Shown: positions 34,197 to 42,708, counted from the first letter of the stretch. The stretch is 53,618 nucleotides of DNA from Anaerolineaceae bacterium UBA2260 (GCA_002347485.1 DDXM01000065.1:51610-105227), one strand, 5' to 3'. Notes: generated by a model not told the origin, from the sequence alone. Numbers and translations are program-made.

Positions 34197-34237
34197 TAAC
34201 CCCTCTCCATCAGCTGATGGAGGGGGCTGGGGAGAGG
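34197..34237. repeat. Palindromic, REP-like intergenic element
   Basis: This 320-base divergent gap holds a TAACCCCTCTCC ... GGGGAGAGG element. At its centre is a perfect 18-base palindrome CTCCATCAGCTGATGGAG (34205-34222). Its layout resembles dispersed CCCCTCTCC-type palindromic elements found between genes in many bacteria. Only one copy is present in this window, so the repeat status is inferred. The rest of the gap carries only the GNAT promoter. Confidence 0.45.
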
Positions 34238-34327
34238 CTAAACTTAATTCCCGCTGTTTCTCAACATTCTGCGCATAATTACCACTTTCGATTATATCAA
34301 TACAGGCTGGACCAATACGGGCTGGAA

Positions 34328-34356
34328 TTGACTTTCATTTCCGGCTTTGTTAAACT
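34328..34356 (+). promoter_or_regulatory. Promoter for the GNAT acetyltransferase
   Basis: TTGACT, exactly 17 bases, TAAACT. The predicted transcription start is about 27 bases before the ATG at 34390. Confidence 0.7.
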
Positions 34357-34389
34357 TAGGGCGGAGGTTTGTTAAGGGACTGGAGAAAA

Positions 34390-34896
34390 ATGCTCAAATC
34401 GATACGCCTCAACTTAATACCATTAACCGCCCAGCAGCTGGAGACCGGGCTGCAATCCATCAAGCAGCTTTCAATGGAGTTGAACATTCCCATTATCGCC
34501 GACCTGATGAGCAGCGTCGCTGCAGAAGCCATCACAAAGAAGCTGGCTATCATGCACGACCTGCCGCCAGAGCTGCACCCATGGTGCACCTACTGGTTGA
34601 TGGTGGATATTTGCGATAACCTCGCCATGGGATTGGTCGGTTTCAAAGGGGCGCCTGATGCTGATGGTTCTGTCGAAATCGGTTACGGGGTCAATTCGAT
34701 CTATCAGGGGCGGGGTTACATGACCGAAGGGGTGGGCGCGCTGTTGGAGTGGGCTTTCTCGCACGCCGAGTGCCGCCAGGTAACCGCCTTCACCCTGCCA
34801 GCCAATATCGCCTCACGCAAGGTACTGGTGAAGAACGGGTTTAGGGAAATCAGTTCGGCGGGCGAGGAGATCCAATATCGCAGAACGCGTGATTGA
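34390..34896 (+). CDS. GNAT family N-acetyltransferase (RimJ/RimL-like)
   Basis: A 168-residue acetyltransferase. The acetyl-CoA-binding region is VEIGYGVNSIYQGRGYMTEG near residues 95-115, followed by the family's TLPANIASRKVLVKNGFRE, typical of RimJ/RimL-type GNATs that modify amino groups of proteins or small molecules. The ATG at 34390 follows GGAG by 4 bases. The substrate is not predictable. Confidence 0.85.
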   Translation: MLKSIRLNLIPLTAQQLETGLQSIKQLSMELNIPIIADLMSSVAAEAITKKLAIMHDLPPELHPWCTYWLMVDICDNLAMGLVGFKGAPDADGSVEIGYGVNSIYQGRGYMTEGVGALLEWAFSHAECRQVTAFTLPANIASRKVLVKNGFREISSAGEEIQYRRTRD

Positions 34897-34925
34897 AATC
34901 CTGAGGTTTTGGTCCTTTAATCCTA

Positions 34926-34954
34926 TTGACAGGAGTGTGTGGAAAACTTAAAAT
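34926..34954 (+). promoter_or_regulatory. Promoter of the leader RNA before the atypical ATPase
   Basis: A perfect TTGACA, exactly 17 bases, then TAAAAT. Transcription would start near 34961, about 340 bases before the ATPase gene. Confidence 0.75.
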
Positions 34955-35011
34955 CGATATACTGTTCAACAGCTTAATCGCAGCCAGTTTATTAAGCAGA
35001 AAGGGTATCAA

Positions 35012-35152
35012 ATGCAATCGGAAGTAACGGATGGCTCTAAGGATGTGCCTCCCCTTAGTCATAGGGGAAGCTTAAAGTCATCCAGATTGTCTCAATTAAA
35101 TAATGCGCCGCAGACTCACGAGGTTGCGCGCAAGAAGGAAGTACCCGCCTGA
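35012..35152 (+). CDS. Putative 46-residue leader peptide
   Basis: A short ORF begins at the ATG 35012 with a well-placed AAAGGG upstream and ends at the TGA 35150-35152. The peptide is hydrophilic and Ser/Lys/Arg-rich, ends in ARKKEVPA and has no membrane segment or known motif. Its last five codons lie on the 5' arm of a helix that competes with a downstream terminator, so its translation could decide termination. Whether the peptide itself has a function is unknown. Confidence 0.45.
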   Translation: MQSEVTDGSKDVPPLSHRGSLKSSRLSQLNNAPQTHEVARKKEVPA

Positions 35153-35222
35153 TCAGGCTATCCTGATCAACAGCTCTGTTCGCATCGCCGGCTGGTACTT
35201 CCGCTACCAGCCGGTTTTTCTT
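35137..35222 (+). promoter_or_regulatory. Candidate transcription attenuator (terminator and competing helix)
   Basis: Terminator: perfect 10-bp stem CCGGCTGGTA/TACCAGCCGG (35188-35214), loop of 7, then TTTTTCTT. Competing helix: GGAAGTACCCGCC (35137-35149) can pair with GGCTGGTACTTCC (35190-35202) with one mismatch, which would destroy the terminator's 5' arm. Between them is a perfect hairpin TGATCAGG/CCTGATCA (35150-35169). The leader ORF ends inside this structure. A ribosome reaching its stop would cover the competing arm and favour termination. Confidence 0.55.
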
Positions 35223-35298
35223 ATTCCGGCATTACGGTTACAGCTTACCAATATTCGTCCCCGTCACCGCGGGGTCAGACTTGCTCTGGGAGGCCAGT

Positions 35299-36195
35299 AT
35301 GCGCTATTTTGTCATCAAAGCGGAAAAAGTATCAAAAAAATACAGTCACCGACAGGGGATCGAAAATATCTCCTTTGAAGTTGAGCCGGGCGAGATCTTC
35401 GGCCTGCTCGGCAACGACCACGCTGGTAAAACTTCGCTCTTCAGCCTGCTGGCGGGTTATATACGCCCTTCCAGCGGAAACCTGACGTTATTTGGATTGG
35501 ACCCCCAGCGCGATTCAAGACAGATCCGCGAACGCGCCGGATATTACCCCGGCAATTACCCCTCCCCAAGCCGTCACACCGTGGCGGAGCTGTTGCGCTC
35601 ACAGGGTCACACCCCGGGCGGCATGCTGTGGACGGACATTCAGGACCTTACCGAACAGCTCGACCTTGACCTGGCGCAGCCCGCCGCCACGCTCTCCTCG
35701 CACGACCGCCATGTATTTGATCTCCTGCTGGCCTTCATCCCCCGCCCTGAACTGCTGGTGCTGGACGAGCCCACCTATGAGCTCAAACCCGCCATCCAGG
35801 ATGTTTTCTACCGCCTGATCGCAGAAGCGCGCGAAGCCGGCCGCACGGTCTTCCTCACCTCGCGCTCCCTGCCCGAGATGGAGCGCATTTGCGACCGCGT
35901 CGCCATCCTGCACCGTGGACGCTTGATCGCCATCGAGCGCGGTACACAGCTACGCGCCCGCGCTGTGCGGGTCATCGAGATGCGTTTCGCCGACACGGTG
36001 ACCAGGGAGACCTTCAAGAACATCCCTAACCTGCGCAACCTGCGCATCGAAGGCAATAAGATGCGCTGCGTGGTGCAGGGAGAGCCCGACCAGTTGATCA
36101 AGGCCGCCTGCCAGCACCACATCACCGACCTGCTCAGCACCCAGCCCAGCCTCGAGCAGGTGCTGGCGGACAATTACGGCATCAAGACGGTCTGA
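35299..36195 (+). CDS. ABC-type ATPase with degenerate signature, Q-loop and H-loop
   Basis: A 298-residue ABC ATP-binding protein resembling ABC-2 exporter ATPases. Walker A (GLLGNDHAGKTS, near residue 37) and Walker B (LLVLDEPTYEL) are present. However, the Q-loop position reads YYPGNYPSPSRHTV with no Gln, the LSGGQ signature is LSSHD, and the switch His is lost (LTSRSLPEMERICDRVAIL). No permease gene is adjacent. This suggests altered or regulatory ATP use, or a partner encoded elsewhere. The ATG at 35299 follows GGGAGG by 5 bases; an upstream TTG start is less likely. A leader with attenuator features precedes it and a terminator follows. Confidence 0.85.
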   Translation: MRYFVIKAEKVSKKYSHRQGIENISFEVEPGEIFGLLGNDHAGKTSLFSLLAGYIRPSSGNLTLFGLDPQRDSRQIRERAGYYPGNYPSPSRHTVAELLRSQGHTPGGMLWTDIQDLTEQLDLDLAQPAATLSSHDRHVFDLLLAFIPRPELLVLDEPTYELKPAIQDVFYRLIAEAREAGRTVFLTSRSLPEMERICDRVAILHRGRLIAIERGTQLRARAVRVIEMRFADTVTRETFKNIPNLRNLRIEGNKMRCVVQGEPDQLIKAACQHHITDLLSTQPSLEQVLADNYGIKTV

Positions 36196-36208
36196 CATTA
36201 TTTAGTAA

Positions 36209-36236
36209 GGACGCGGCGTGACGCGTCCCTTTTTTT
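36209..36236 (+). terminator. Terminator of the atypical ATPase gene
   Basis: A 7-bp stem GGACGCG/CGCGTCC with a 6-base loop, then CTTTTTTT, 14 bases after the stop codon. Confidence 0.85.
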
Positions 36237-36286
36237 CAAGAAACAATTAAGGTTCCGCATCCTTTCAATCAATCTCTTAACCCTGC

Positions 36287-36292
36287 TATAAT
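36287..36292 (+). promoter_or_regulatory. Extended -10 promoter for the nucleoside phosphorylase gene
   Basis: TGC followed by a perfect TATAAT forms an extended -10. A weak TTTCAA lies at the -35 position. The start of transcription would be about 24 bases before the ATG at 36322. Confidence 0.6.
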
Positions 36293-36321
36293 TCACCTCA
36301 CCCCATTTTGGCGAGGCTGAT

Positions 36322-37101
36322 ATGAAAAACGAAGAAGGTCTGGCGTTTCATCTGCACATCAAAGAAGGCGACATCGGTCGCTACGTGCTGCTGCCTGGCG
36401 ACCCGGCGCGCTGCGAGAAGATCGCAAAGTATTTTGATGATCCCCATTTTGTGGCACAGAACCGCGAATACGTCACGTGGACGGGCACGTTGCTGGGCGA
36501 GAAGGTCTCGGTGGTATCCACCGGCATCGGCTGCCCCTCCACCGCCATCGCGGTCGAAGAACTGATCGAAGCGGGCGCAGACACCCTGATCCGCGTCGGC
36601 TCCTCCGGCGCTATGCAGCCGACCGTGCACACCGGCGACGTGGTGGTCGCCACCGCTGCCATCCGCGACGAAGGCACCACCTCGCATTACCTGCCCATTG
36701 AGTTCCCGGCAGTGGCGAATATTGAAGTGGTCAATGCCCTGGTGGCAGGCGCCGCTAACCTGGGTGTGAAAGCCTTCACTGGTGTGTGCCAATCCAAGGA
36801 TTCCTTCTATGGCGAGGTGGAACGCTCGCGCATGCCGATGGCACAGCACCTCGAAGACCGCTGGAACGCCTGGATCGCAGCCGGCGCGCTTGCCTCGGAG
36901 ATGGAAGCCGCCGCGCTGTTCATCCTGTGTGCGATTTACCGTAAACGCGGTGGGGCTGCTCTGCAGGTGATCAATGAGTTCGACCTGGCTGAGGTGGATG
37001 AGGATGACGCCGCCAAGCACATGGCTGAGTTCGATGCGGACCGCGTCATCAAGGTCGCCATTGAAGGCGTAAAACGCCTGATCAAATCTGACAAAAGATA
37101 A
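36322..37101 (+). CDS. udp: Nucleoside phosphorylase, uridine phosphorylase-like
   Basis: A 259-residue PNP/UDP phosphorylase family member that splits a nucleoside with phosphate into base and ribose-1-phosphate. It shows the phosphate-binding opening VLLPGDPARCEKIAKYF, STGIGCPSTAIAVEEL, IRVGSSGAM and the nucleoside-binding SEMEAAALF near residue 193. The overall pattern is closer to uridine than to purine phosphorylases, though specificity is inferred. An MFS transporter follows by 14 bases and may import the nucleoside. Confidence 0.85.
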   Translation: MKNEEGLAFHLHIKEGDIGRYVLLPGDPARCEKIAKYFDDPHFVAQNREYVTWTGTLLGEKVSVVSTGIGCPSTAIAVEELIEAGADTLIRVGSSGAMQPTVHTGDVVVATAAIRDEGTTSHYLPIEFPAVANIEVVNALVAGAANLGVKAFTGVCQSKDSFYGEVERSRMPMAQHLEDRWNAWIAAGALASEMEAAALFILCAIYRKRGGAALQVINEFDLAEVDEDDAAKHMAEFDADRVIKVAIEGVKRLIKSDKR

Positions 37102-37115
37102 GTGAACTCTCCGCT

Positions 37116-38342
37116 TTGACCGCCGCGTCCCTCCAATCCCGCTTTCGCAGCCTGCCGCGTGAACTGGCATTGTTCATCATCGCCTCCTTTGCCATCGGTA
37201 TGGCAGGCAGCCTGGTGGATTCCTCGCTCAACAACTTTCTCAATGACACGTTCGCGCTGAACGGGTTTCAGCGCTCCTTCCTTGAATTCCCGCGCGAATT
37301 TCCCGGCGTGATCACGGTGTTTGTCTCCGCCGGGCTGTGGTTCCTCGGCAGCCGCCGCCTTGGCGGCACGGCGATGATCTTCGCCGCTGTCGGTATCTTC
37401 CTGATCGGTTTTACTTCCTCCAATTACCTGATGATGGTGGTATTCCTGTTTATCTACAGTATGGGCAACCACCTATTCATGCCGGTCTCCACCACCGTTG
37501 GTATGGAACTGGCGGCAGACGGCCGCACCGGGCGCCGCCTGGGTCAGTTGAACGCCGTCCGCAACGCGGCCACCATCATCGGAAGCTTCATCGTCTTCAT
37601 TGGCTTCAAATTCCTCAACTTCAATTACCAGACCAGTTTCACCCTCGCCGCGATCGTTTTCCTCGTTGCCGGGGTGTTGATGTTCATGATGCAGCCCAAG
37701 CGCTCTGCCGCGCCGCGCACTTTTCTCAAGCTGCGTCGGGAATACTCGCTGTACTATGTTCTTTCGGTTTTATCCGGCGCGCGCAAGCAGATCTTCATCA
37801 CCTTCGCCCCGTGGGTGATCGTGACCATTTTCGATAAACCCACCCAAACCCTCGCCACGCTGTACGCGATCGGCGGTATCATCGGCATCCTTTTCCAGCC
37901 GCTGCTGGGCAAGACCATCGACAAATTCGGTGAGCGTTTTGTGCTGACCACCGAGGCAGTGGCGCTGGTGTTCGTGTGCCTGGGTTACGGCTTTTCAAGT
38001 TTGGTCTTTCCGGAGAACACGGCGTTCCTCATCACCTGCGTGTGCTACCTGCTCGACCAGATGCTCTTCTCGGTCAGCATGGCACGTTCAACCTATATGA
38101 AGAAGATCGCACTCGACCCGGCGGACATTCAACCAGCGCTTTCAGCCGCGGTCAGTATCGACCATGTTTTTTCCATCGGTATCGCCCTGCTGGGCGGAGT
38201 GATCTGGAATGAATTTGGCTTCCAGTACGTCTTCCTCATGGGTATGCTGATCGCGTTCACCAATTTCTTCGTCGCGCGCCTGATCCGCCTGCCGGTGCCG
38301 CCTCAAGCAACCCCCGCTCCGGTGATGCCGGAAACCCGGTAA
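37116..38342 (+). CDS. MFS transporter
   Basis: A 408-residue major facilitator superfamily protein with about 12 hydrophobic segments, from ALFIIASFAIGMAGSLVDSS through FLMGMLIAFTNFFVARLI. A cytoplasmic loop with basic residues (DGRTGRRLGQLNAVRNAA) lies between early helices. No ATG precedes the first helix in frame, so the TTG at 37116 is the likely start. The gene directly follows the phosphorylase gene, so a nucleoside or related solute is possible but unproven. Confidence 0.82.
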   Translation: MTAASLQSRFRSLPRELALFIIASFAIGMAGSLVDSSLNNFLNDTFALNGFQRSFLEFPREFPGVITVFVSAGLWFLGSRRLGGTAMIFAAVGIFLIGFTSSNYLMMVVFLFIYSMGNHLFMPVSTTVGMELAADGRTGRRLGQLNAVRNAATIIGSFIVFIGFKFLNFNYQTSFTLAAIVFLVAGVLMFMMQPKRSAAPRTFLKLRREYSLYYVLSVLSGARKQIFITFAPWVIVTIFDKPTQTLATLYAIGGIIGILFQPLLGKTIDKFGERFVLTTEAVALVFVCLGYGFSSLVFPENTAFLITCVCYLLDQMLFSVSMARSTYMKKIALDPADIQPALSAAVSIDHVFSIGIALLGGVIWNEFGFQYVFLMGMLIAFTNFFVARLIRLPVPPQATPAPVMPETR

Positions 38343-38459
38343 CACTTACTGCTCCAGTGTAGACAACCTAAGCAACCTTTCAGCTTCAAAATTGTATATA
38401 ATCATTTTGCACCCTGGCACGATATACCATCAAATAGATCTTGAAATGGGAGGGTCTTG

Positions 38460-39518
38460 ATGAAGATAAATTTCTCCATGTGGAAGCGGGCGCTTTCCGG
38501 CCTGGTGAAGATGGACAGTAAAGAGGAGTGGGACGGGCTTGACCTCGTATCCAAGTGGCTGATCGCCACGCGTTCTGGCGTTACCATCGTCACCCTGTAC
38601 TCCAGTGCCATCGGCGGGCTGCTAGCCATCCGGCACGGCTTTTTTGATGGCAACTGGGGGATGTCGATCCTCGCCTGGTTGATCGTCACCATCGGGTTGT
38701 TCATCGCCCATGGTACCAACAATTTCCTCAACGATTACACCGATTTCTCGCGCGGCATCGACACGGATGATTACTTCCGCACCCAGTACGGGGTCCATCC
38801 GCTGATCCAGAAGTTCTGGACGAAGGAGCAGCAATTCCGCTGGTTCGCGGTCAGCGGCACGCTTGCCATCCTGGCGGGTATCTTCGCGCTCTTTTACACT
38901 CACTTTTCCCTCAACATCATCATCCTCTTCATCATCGGCGCGCTGGTGCTGCTGTTGTACACCTGGCCGCTCAAGTACCTGGCGCTGGGCGAACTCTCCA
39001 TCTTCCTGGTCTGGGGTCCAATCATGGTGGCGGCGGTATACCTGGTGCTGGCGCGCGGCGACATGACCTACTTCTGGCAGGCGGCGCTCGCCGGCATCCC
39101 CTGGGGATTGAGTGTGTTAAGCATCAACTTGGGCAAGCACATCGACAAAGCCCCCGAAGACAAGAAGCGTAAGGTCGGCACGCTGCCGGTGGTGATCGGC
39201 GAGAAAGCCGCTCGCTACGTCAATATGGCGGTGCTCGCGCTTATCTACATCTTCATCCTCGTGCTGGTCTTTGCCACGCGCTACTTCACCCCCATTTTGC
39301 TGATCGTGCTCTTCGCCGGCAAGCGGCTGCTTTACGCCATCGGCGTGCACACCAAACCGCCCCCCAAGGAACCGCCCAAGGAATGGCCATCTTGGCCGAC
39401 CTGGTTCTCGGGTTTCGCTTTCTACCACAACCGCATGTTCAGCAACCTGCTGCTGCTGGCGGTGCTGCTCGACACCCTCCTACGCATATTCCTGCCGGCT
39501 TTTTGGCCCGCGCTTTAA
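38460..39518 (+). CDS. UbiA family prenyltransferase (MenA-like)
   Basis: A 352-residue membrane prenyltransferase. The first Asp-rich motif is NNFLNDYTDFSRGID near residue 85 and the second is the region around KHIDKAPEDKKRKVGTLP near residue 225. Eight or nine hydrophobic segments surround them. UbiA enzymes attach isoprenoid chains to aromatic rings in quinone and related pathways; the neighbouring cytochrome bd genes make a menaquinone role attractive. The ATG at 38460 follows GGGAGGG; a TTG one codon earlier is possible. A TATAAT at 38397-38402 is a candidate -10. Confidence 0.85.
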   Translation: MKINFSMWKRALSGLVKMDSKEEWDGLDLVSKWLIATRSGVTIVTLYSSAIGGLLAIRHGFFDGNWGMSILAWLIVTIGLFIAHGTNNFLNDYTDFSRGIDTDDYFRTQYGVHPLIQKFWTKEQQFRWFAVSGTLAILAGIFALFYTHFSLNIIILFIIGALVLLLYTWPLKYLALGELSIFLVWGPIMVAAVYLVLARGDMTYFWQAALAGIPWGLSVLSINLGKHIDKAPEDKKRKVGTLPVVIGEKAARYVNMAVLALIYIFILVLVFATRYFTPILLIVLFAGKRLLYAIGVHTKPPPKEPPKEWPSWPTWFSGFAFYHNRMFSNLLLLAVLLDTLLRIFLPAFWPAL

Positions 39519-39550
39519 CTGTGTACTAACCTTCCTCGAAGGAGCCTGAT

Positions 39551-40945
39551 ATGGACATTGTTCTGCTTTCCCGCTGGCAATTTGCCCTCACCACGATCTA
39601 CCACTTTTTCTTCGTGCCGCTCACGCTGGGTCTGGGATGGTTCGTGGCCATCCTGGAAACCATCTACGTGAAGACCGGCAACCCGATGTACAAACGCCTG
39701 ACCAAGTTCTGGGGCAAGCTCTTCCTCATCAACTACGCCATGGGTGTGGTCACCGGCATCGTGATGGAATTCCAGTTCGGCATGAACTGGTCGGAATATT
39801 CGCGCTTCGTGGGGGATGTATTCGGCGCGCCGCTCGCAGTGGAGGGGCTGCTCGCCTTCTTCCTCGAGAGCACCTTCCTGGGCGTGTGGATCTTCGGCTG
39901 GGAGCGCATCTCGAAGAAGCTGCACGCCGCGGTGATGTGGCTGGTGGCCATCGGCGGCAACCTGAGCGCTTACTGGATCCTTGTGGCTAACGGCTTCATG
40001 CAGCACCCGGTCGGCTATGAGATCGTCAACGGTCGCGCCCAGATGACGGACTTCGGCGCGCTGCTGGGCAACCCGCGCGCTCTTTACCTTTTCCTGCACA
40101 CTTTCTTCGCCGGGCTGGTCACGGCTTCGCTCTTCGTGCTGGGTTTCAGTATCTACCACCTGGTGCGCAACCACGAGCCTGAAGCCTTCAAAAAATCGTT
40201 TTACATCTCCGCGCTCATCGGGTTGATCTCTGCGGTATCCGTTGGTTTAGCCGGTCACGCCCAGGGTGTCTACCTGCGCGAAGTACAGCCGATGGCTGCC
40301 GCCGCCTCCGAAGCGCATTATGAGACAGCCGATCCAGCGGACTTCCACGTCATCGCCGGTATCGACCAGCAGGGGCGCAAGACCACCTGGTCGATCACCA
40401 TCCCCAAAGCCTTGAGCTTCCTGTACTATTTCAAGTTTTCCGGTGAGGTGGAGGGGCTCAATCAGGTGCAGGCGCGGTACGAGGAACTCTACGGTCCAGG
40501 TAATTACATCCCCAATATCCCGCTCGCGTTCTGGACCTTCCGCGTGATGGTGGGGGTTGGTTTACTGATGATCCTGCTGACTGCGGGTGCGCTGTTCATT
40601 GCCTGGAAGAAATACCCGGATAAATGGATCAAGCGCTCCGGCTGGATGGTGGGGATCATCTTCCTGCCGTACATCGCCAACACCACCGGCTGGATCCTCA
40701 CTGAAACCGGTCGCCAGCCGTGGGTGGTGCACGGGCTGATGCAAACCAAGGACGCGGTCAGTCCCATCCTGACGCCCACCACCGTGCTCATCAGCCTGAT
40801 CGGTTTCGCACTCATCTACGGCGCGCTGATGGCGATCGATCTCTTTTTACTGCTGAAATACGCGAAGAAGGGGCTGGTCACCGCGGAAGCGGATTCACTG
40901 CCCATTGCAGGCGTTGAAACACACAAGAAACGGGGAGGTAAATAA
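39551..40945 (+). CDS. cydA: Cytochrome bd ubiquinol/menaquinol oxidase subunit I
   Basis: CydA (464 residues) carries the three hemes of the bd-type terminal oxidase, which reduces O2 to water with quinol and tolerates low oxygen. Visible features include the heme-ligand His in TTIYHFFFVPLTLG and the proton-channel Glu in EGLLAFFLESTFLG. FLHTFFAG and the diagnostic GRQPW near residue 390 are also present. The Q-loop region between helices is short, as in many non-enterobacterial enzymes. A Shine-Dalgarno (GAAGGAG) precedes the ATG and the stop overlaps the cydB start. Confidence 0.95.
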   Translation: MDIVLLSRWQFALTTIYHFFFVPLTLGLGWFVAILETIYVKTGNPMYKRLTKFWGKLFLINYAMGVVTGIVMEFQFGMNWSEYSRFVGDVFGAPLAVEGLLAFFLESTFLGVWIFGWERISKKLHAAVMWLVAIGGNLSAYWILVANGFMQHPVGYEIVNGRAQMTDFGALLGNPRALYLFLHTFFAGLVTASLFVLGFSIYHLVRNHEPEAFKKSFYISALIGLISAVSVGLAGHAQGVYLREVQPMAAAASEAHYETADPADFHVIAGIDQQGRKTTWSITIPKALSFLYYFKFSGEVEGLNQVQARYEELYGPGNYIPNIPLAFWTFRVMVGVGLLMILLTAGALFIAWKKYPDKWIKRSGWMVGIIFLPYIANTTGWILTETGRQPWVVHGLMQTKDAVSPILTPTTVLISLIGFALIYGALMAIDLFLLLKYAKKGLVTAEADSLPIAGVETHKKRGGK

Positions 40946-41961
40946 TGGACCTCAATATCCTGTGGTTTATCCTGATCGCCGTGCTGTATGGCGGGTTCTT
41001 CTTTCTGGAAGGTTTCGACTTTGGCGTGGGGATGCTGTTGACCGCGATCACGCGCAAGGATGTGGAGCGCCGCGCCATCATCAACACCATCGGTCCGCAC
41101 TGGGACGCCAACGAGGTGTGGCTCATCGTCGCCGGCGGCGCGACCTTCGCCGCTTTCCCACACTGGTACGCCACCATGTTCAGCGGTTTCTACCTGGGCT
41201 TCTTCCTGCTACTCTTAGCCCTCATCGTGCGCGGCGTGGCATTCGAATTTCGCAGCAAGCATGATACCGCGCGCTGGCGCTACGGTTGGGACCGCGCGAT
41301 CTCGATTTCCAGCTTCCTGGCTGCCTTCCTTCTTGGCGTTGTGTTCACCAACCTGGTGCGCGGCGTGCCGATCGACGGAAACATGCAGTACACCGGCACC
41401 TTCTGGAACCTGCTCAACCCCATCAGCCTGCTGGGCGGGTTGACTATGGTGATGATGTTCTGCTTCCACGGCGCTAACTTCCTCAGCCTCAAGTTGACAG
41501 AAGGGTTGCGCGTAAAAGCGCATGCCAACGCCAAGATGTACTTCACCACCGCGCTGGTCTTTGCGCTGGGTTTATTCGCCGCGTTGTTCTTCACCCCCTC
41601 CGCTTTCTCGAGCAAAGGTTGGACGACGCTGATCCTGCCGGTGTTGGCTGCCGTGGCGATGATCGTCTCGCGTGTGATGATGGAAAGCAAACGCGAAGGC
41701 TGGGCGTTCATCACCTCCAGCCTGGCGGTGGTATTCACCGTCGCCGCGCTGTTCGTCGCGTTGTATCCGAATGTGATGCTCTCCAGCAGCGACGCGGCCA
41801 ACAGCCTGACCATCTACAACGCGTCCTCCGCGCCGTACACACTCAAGGTGATGAGCATCATCGCCGCGATCATGGTGCCGGTGGTGCTGGCTTACCAGGT
41901 TTGGACGTACCTTGTGTTCAAGAAGCGGGTCAAAGCCGACAACAAGACGCTGATATATTAG
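40945..41961 (+). CDS. cydB: Cytochrome bd oxidase subunit II
   Basis: CydB (338 residues) is the structural partner of CydA. It has eight or nine membrane helices, the N-terminal ILWFILIAVLYGGFFFLEGF with the conserved acidic residue, and GPHWDANEVWLIVAGGATFA, a family hallmark. The ATG shares its first base with the cydA stop (TAATG), showing translational coupling. The cydDC-type maturation transporter is not in this window. A bidirectional terminator follows. Confidence 0.95.
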   Translation: MDLNILWFILIAVLYGGFFFLEGFDFGVGMLLTAITRKDVERRAIINTIGPHWDANEVWLIVAGGATFAAFPHWYATMFSGFYLGFFLLLLALIVRGVAFEFRSKHDTARWRYGWDRAISISSFLAAFLLGVVFTNLVRGVPIDGNMQYTGTFWNLLNPISLLGGLTMVMMFCFHGANFLSLKLTEGLRVKAHANAKMYFTTALVFALGLFAALFFTPSAFSSKGWTTLILPVLAAVAMIVSRVMMESKREGWAFITSSLAVVFTVAALFVALYPNVMLSSSDAANSLTIYNASSAPYTLKVMSIIAAIMVPVVLAYQVWTYLVFKKRVKADNKTLIY

Positions 41962-41990
41962 TTTTAGTTAGTTGGGTTTTTCCATCGGAA

Positions 41991-42013
41991 GGGGCAATTT
42001 TGTAATTTGCCCC
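41991..42013 (+). terminator. Bidirectional terminator between cydB and the racemase gene
   Basis: A 7-bp stem GGGGCAA/TTGCCCC with a 9-base AT-rich loop, followed on the plus strand by TATTTATTT. It lies 30 bases after the cydB stop and abuts the stop of the convergent racemase gene. Confidence 0.65.
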
Positions 42014-42708
42014 TATTTATTTACCGCCCATTCCACCGCGGCTTCCGCGTGGATGCGCGTGGTGGGGAAGATGGGTAGGGAGCTATCCTCCTGCCGCACC
42101 AGGCTCTCGATCTCCGTGCAACCCAGGATCACCCCCTGCGCGCCGGCTGCTGCCAGCTTCGCGATGATCTGCGCAAAAGCCCGCCGGGATTCCGGCTCGA
42201 TGATCCCCAGGCACAGCTCCCCGTAGATCACCTGGTGAATGAGCTCACGATCTTGCTCATCCGGGATGAGCACCTGCAATCCGTGTTTTTCCGCCAACCG
42301 CCCTTTGTAGAAGTCCTGCTCCATGGTGAACTTCGTGCCCAGCAACCCCACGCGGCTGATGCCTGCGGCTTTGACCGCCTCTGCGGCGGCGTCGGCGATG
42401 TGCAGCAGTGGGATATTTACCCCCGCCTCGATCTCGCAAGTCAGCTTGTGCATGGTATTGGTGCACAACACCAGCAGGTCCGCGCCGGCACGCTCCAGGC
42501 TTTGCCCGGCTTCGACCATAATGCGCGCCGCATCACCCCAACGACCCGTGTGCTGCAATTCTTCGATCTCGGCGAATTCGACCGAATAGAGGATGCACTT
42601 CGCAGAATGCAATCCACCCAGGCGCTCCTTGACCGTCTCATTCAAAATACGATAGTACTCCAGTGAAGATTCCCAGCTCATGCCGCCGATTAAGCCAATT
42701 GTTTTCAT
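42013..42708 (-). CDS. Aspartate/glutamate racemase family protein
   Basis: A 231-residue PLP-independent racemase of the aspartate/hydantoin group. It starts with KTIGLIGGMSWESSLEYYR. The two catalytic cysteines are in LVLCTNTMH near residue 83 and in ILGCTEIE near residue 195. Such enzymes make D-Asp or D-Glu, or act on related amino acids. The usual glutamate racemase pattern for cell walls (MurI) is not matched, so broad amino acid racemase is the best call. GAGG precedes the ATG at suitable spacing. Confidence 0.88.
   Translation of the reverse strand: MKTIGLIGGMSWESSLEYYRILNETVKERLGGLHSAKCILYSVEFAEIEELQHTGRWGDAARIMVEAGQSLERAGADLLVLCTNTMHKLTCEIEAGVNIPLLHIADAAAEAVKAAGISRVGLLGTKFTMEQDFYKGRLAEKHGLQVLIPDEQDRELIHQVIYGELCLGIIEPESRRAFAQIIAKLAAAGAQGVILGCTEIESLVRQEDSSLPIFPTTRIHAEAAVEWAVNK

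Noticed and set aside
34961..35222. Possible tmRNA, SRP RNA, 6S RNA or T-box leader
   Set aside because: None of the conserved sequence marks of these RNAs could be found; the short ORF with competing hairpins explains the region better, though a covariance-model search was not possible.
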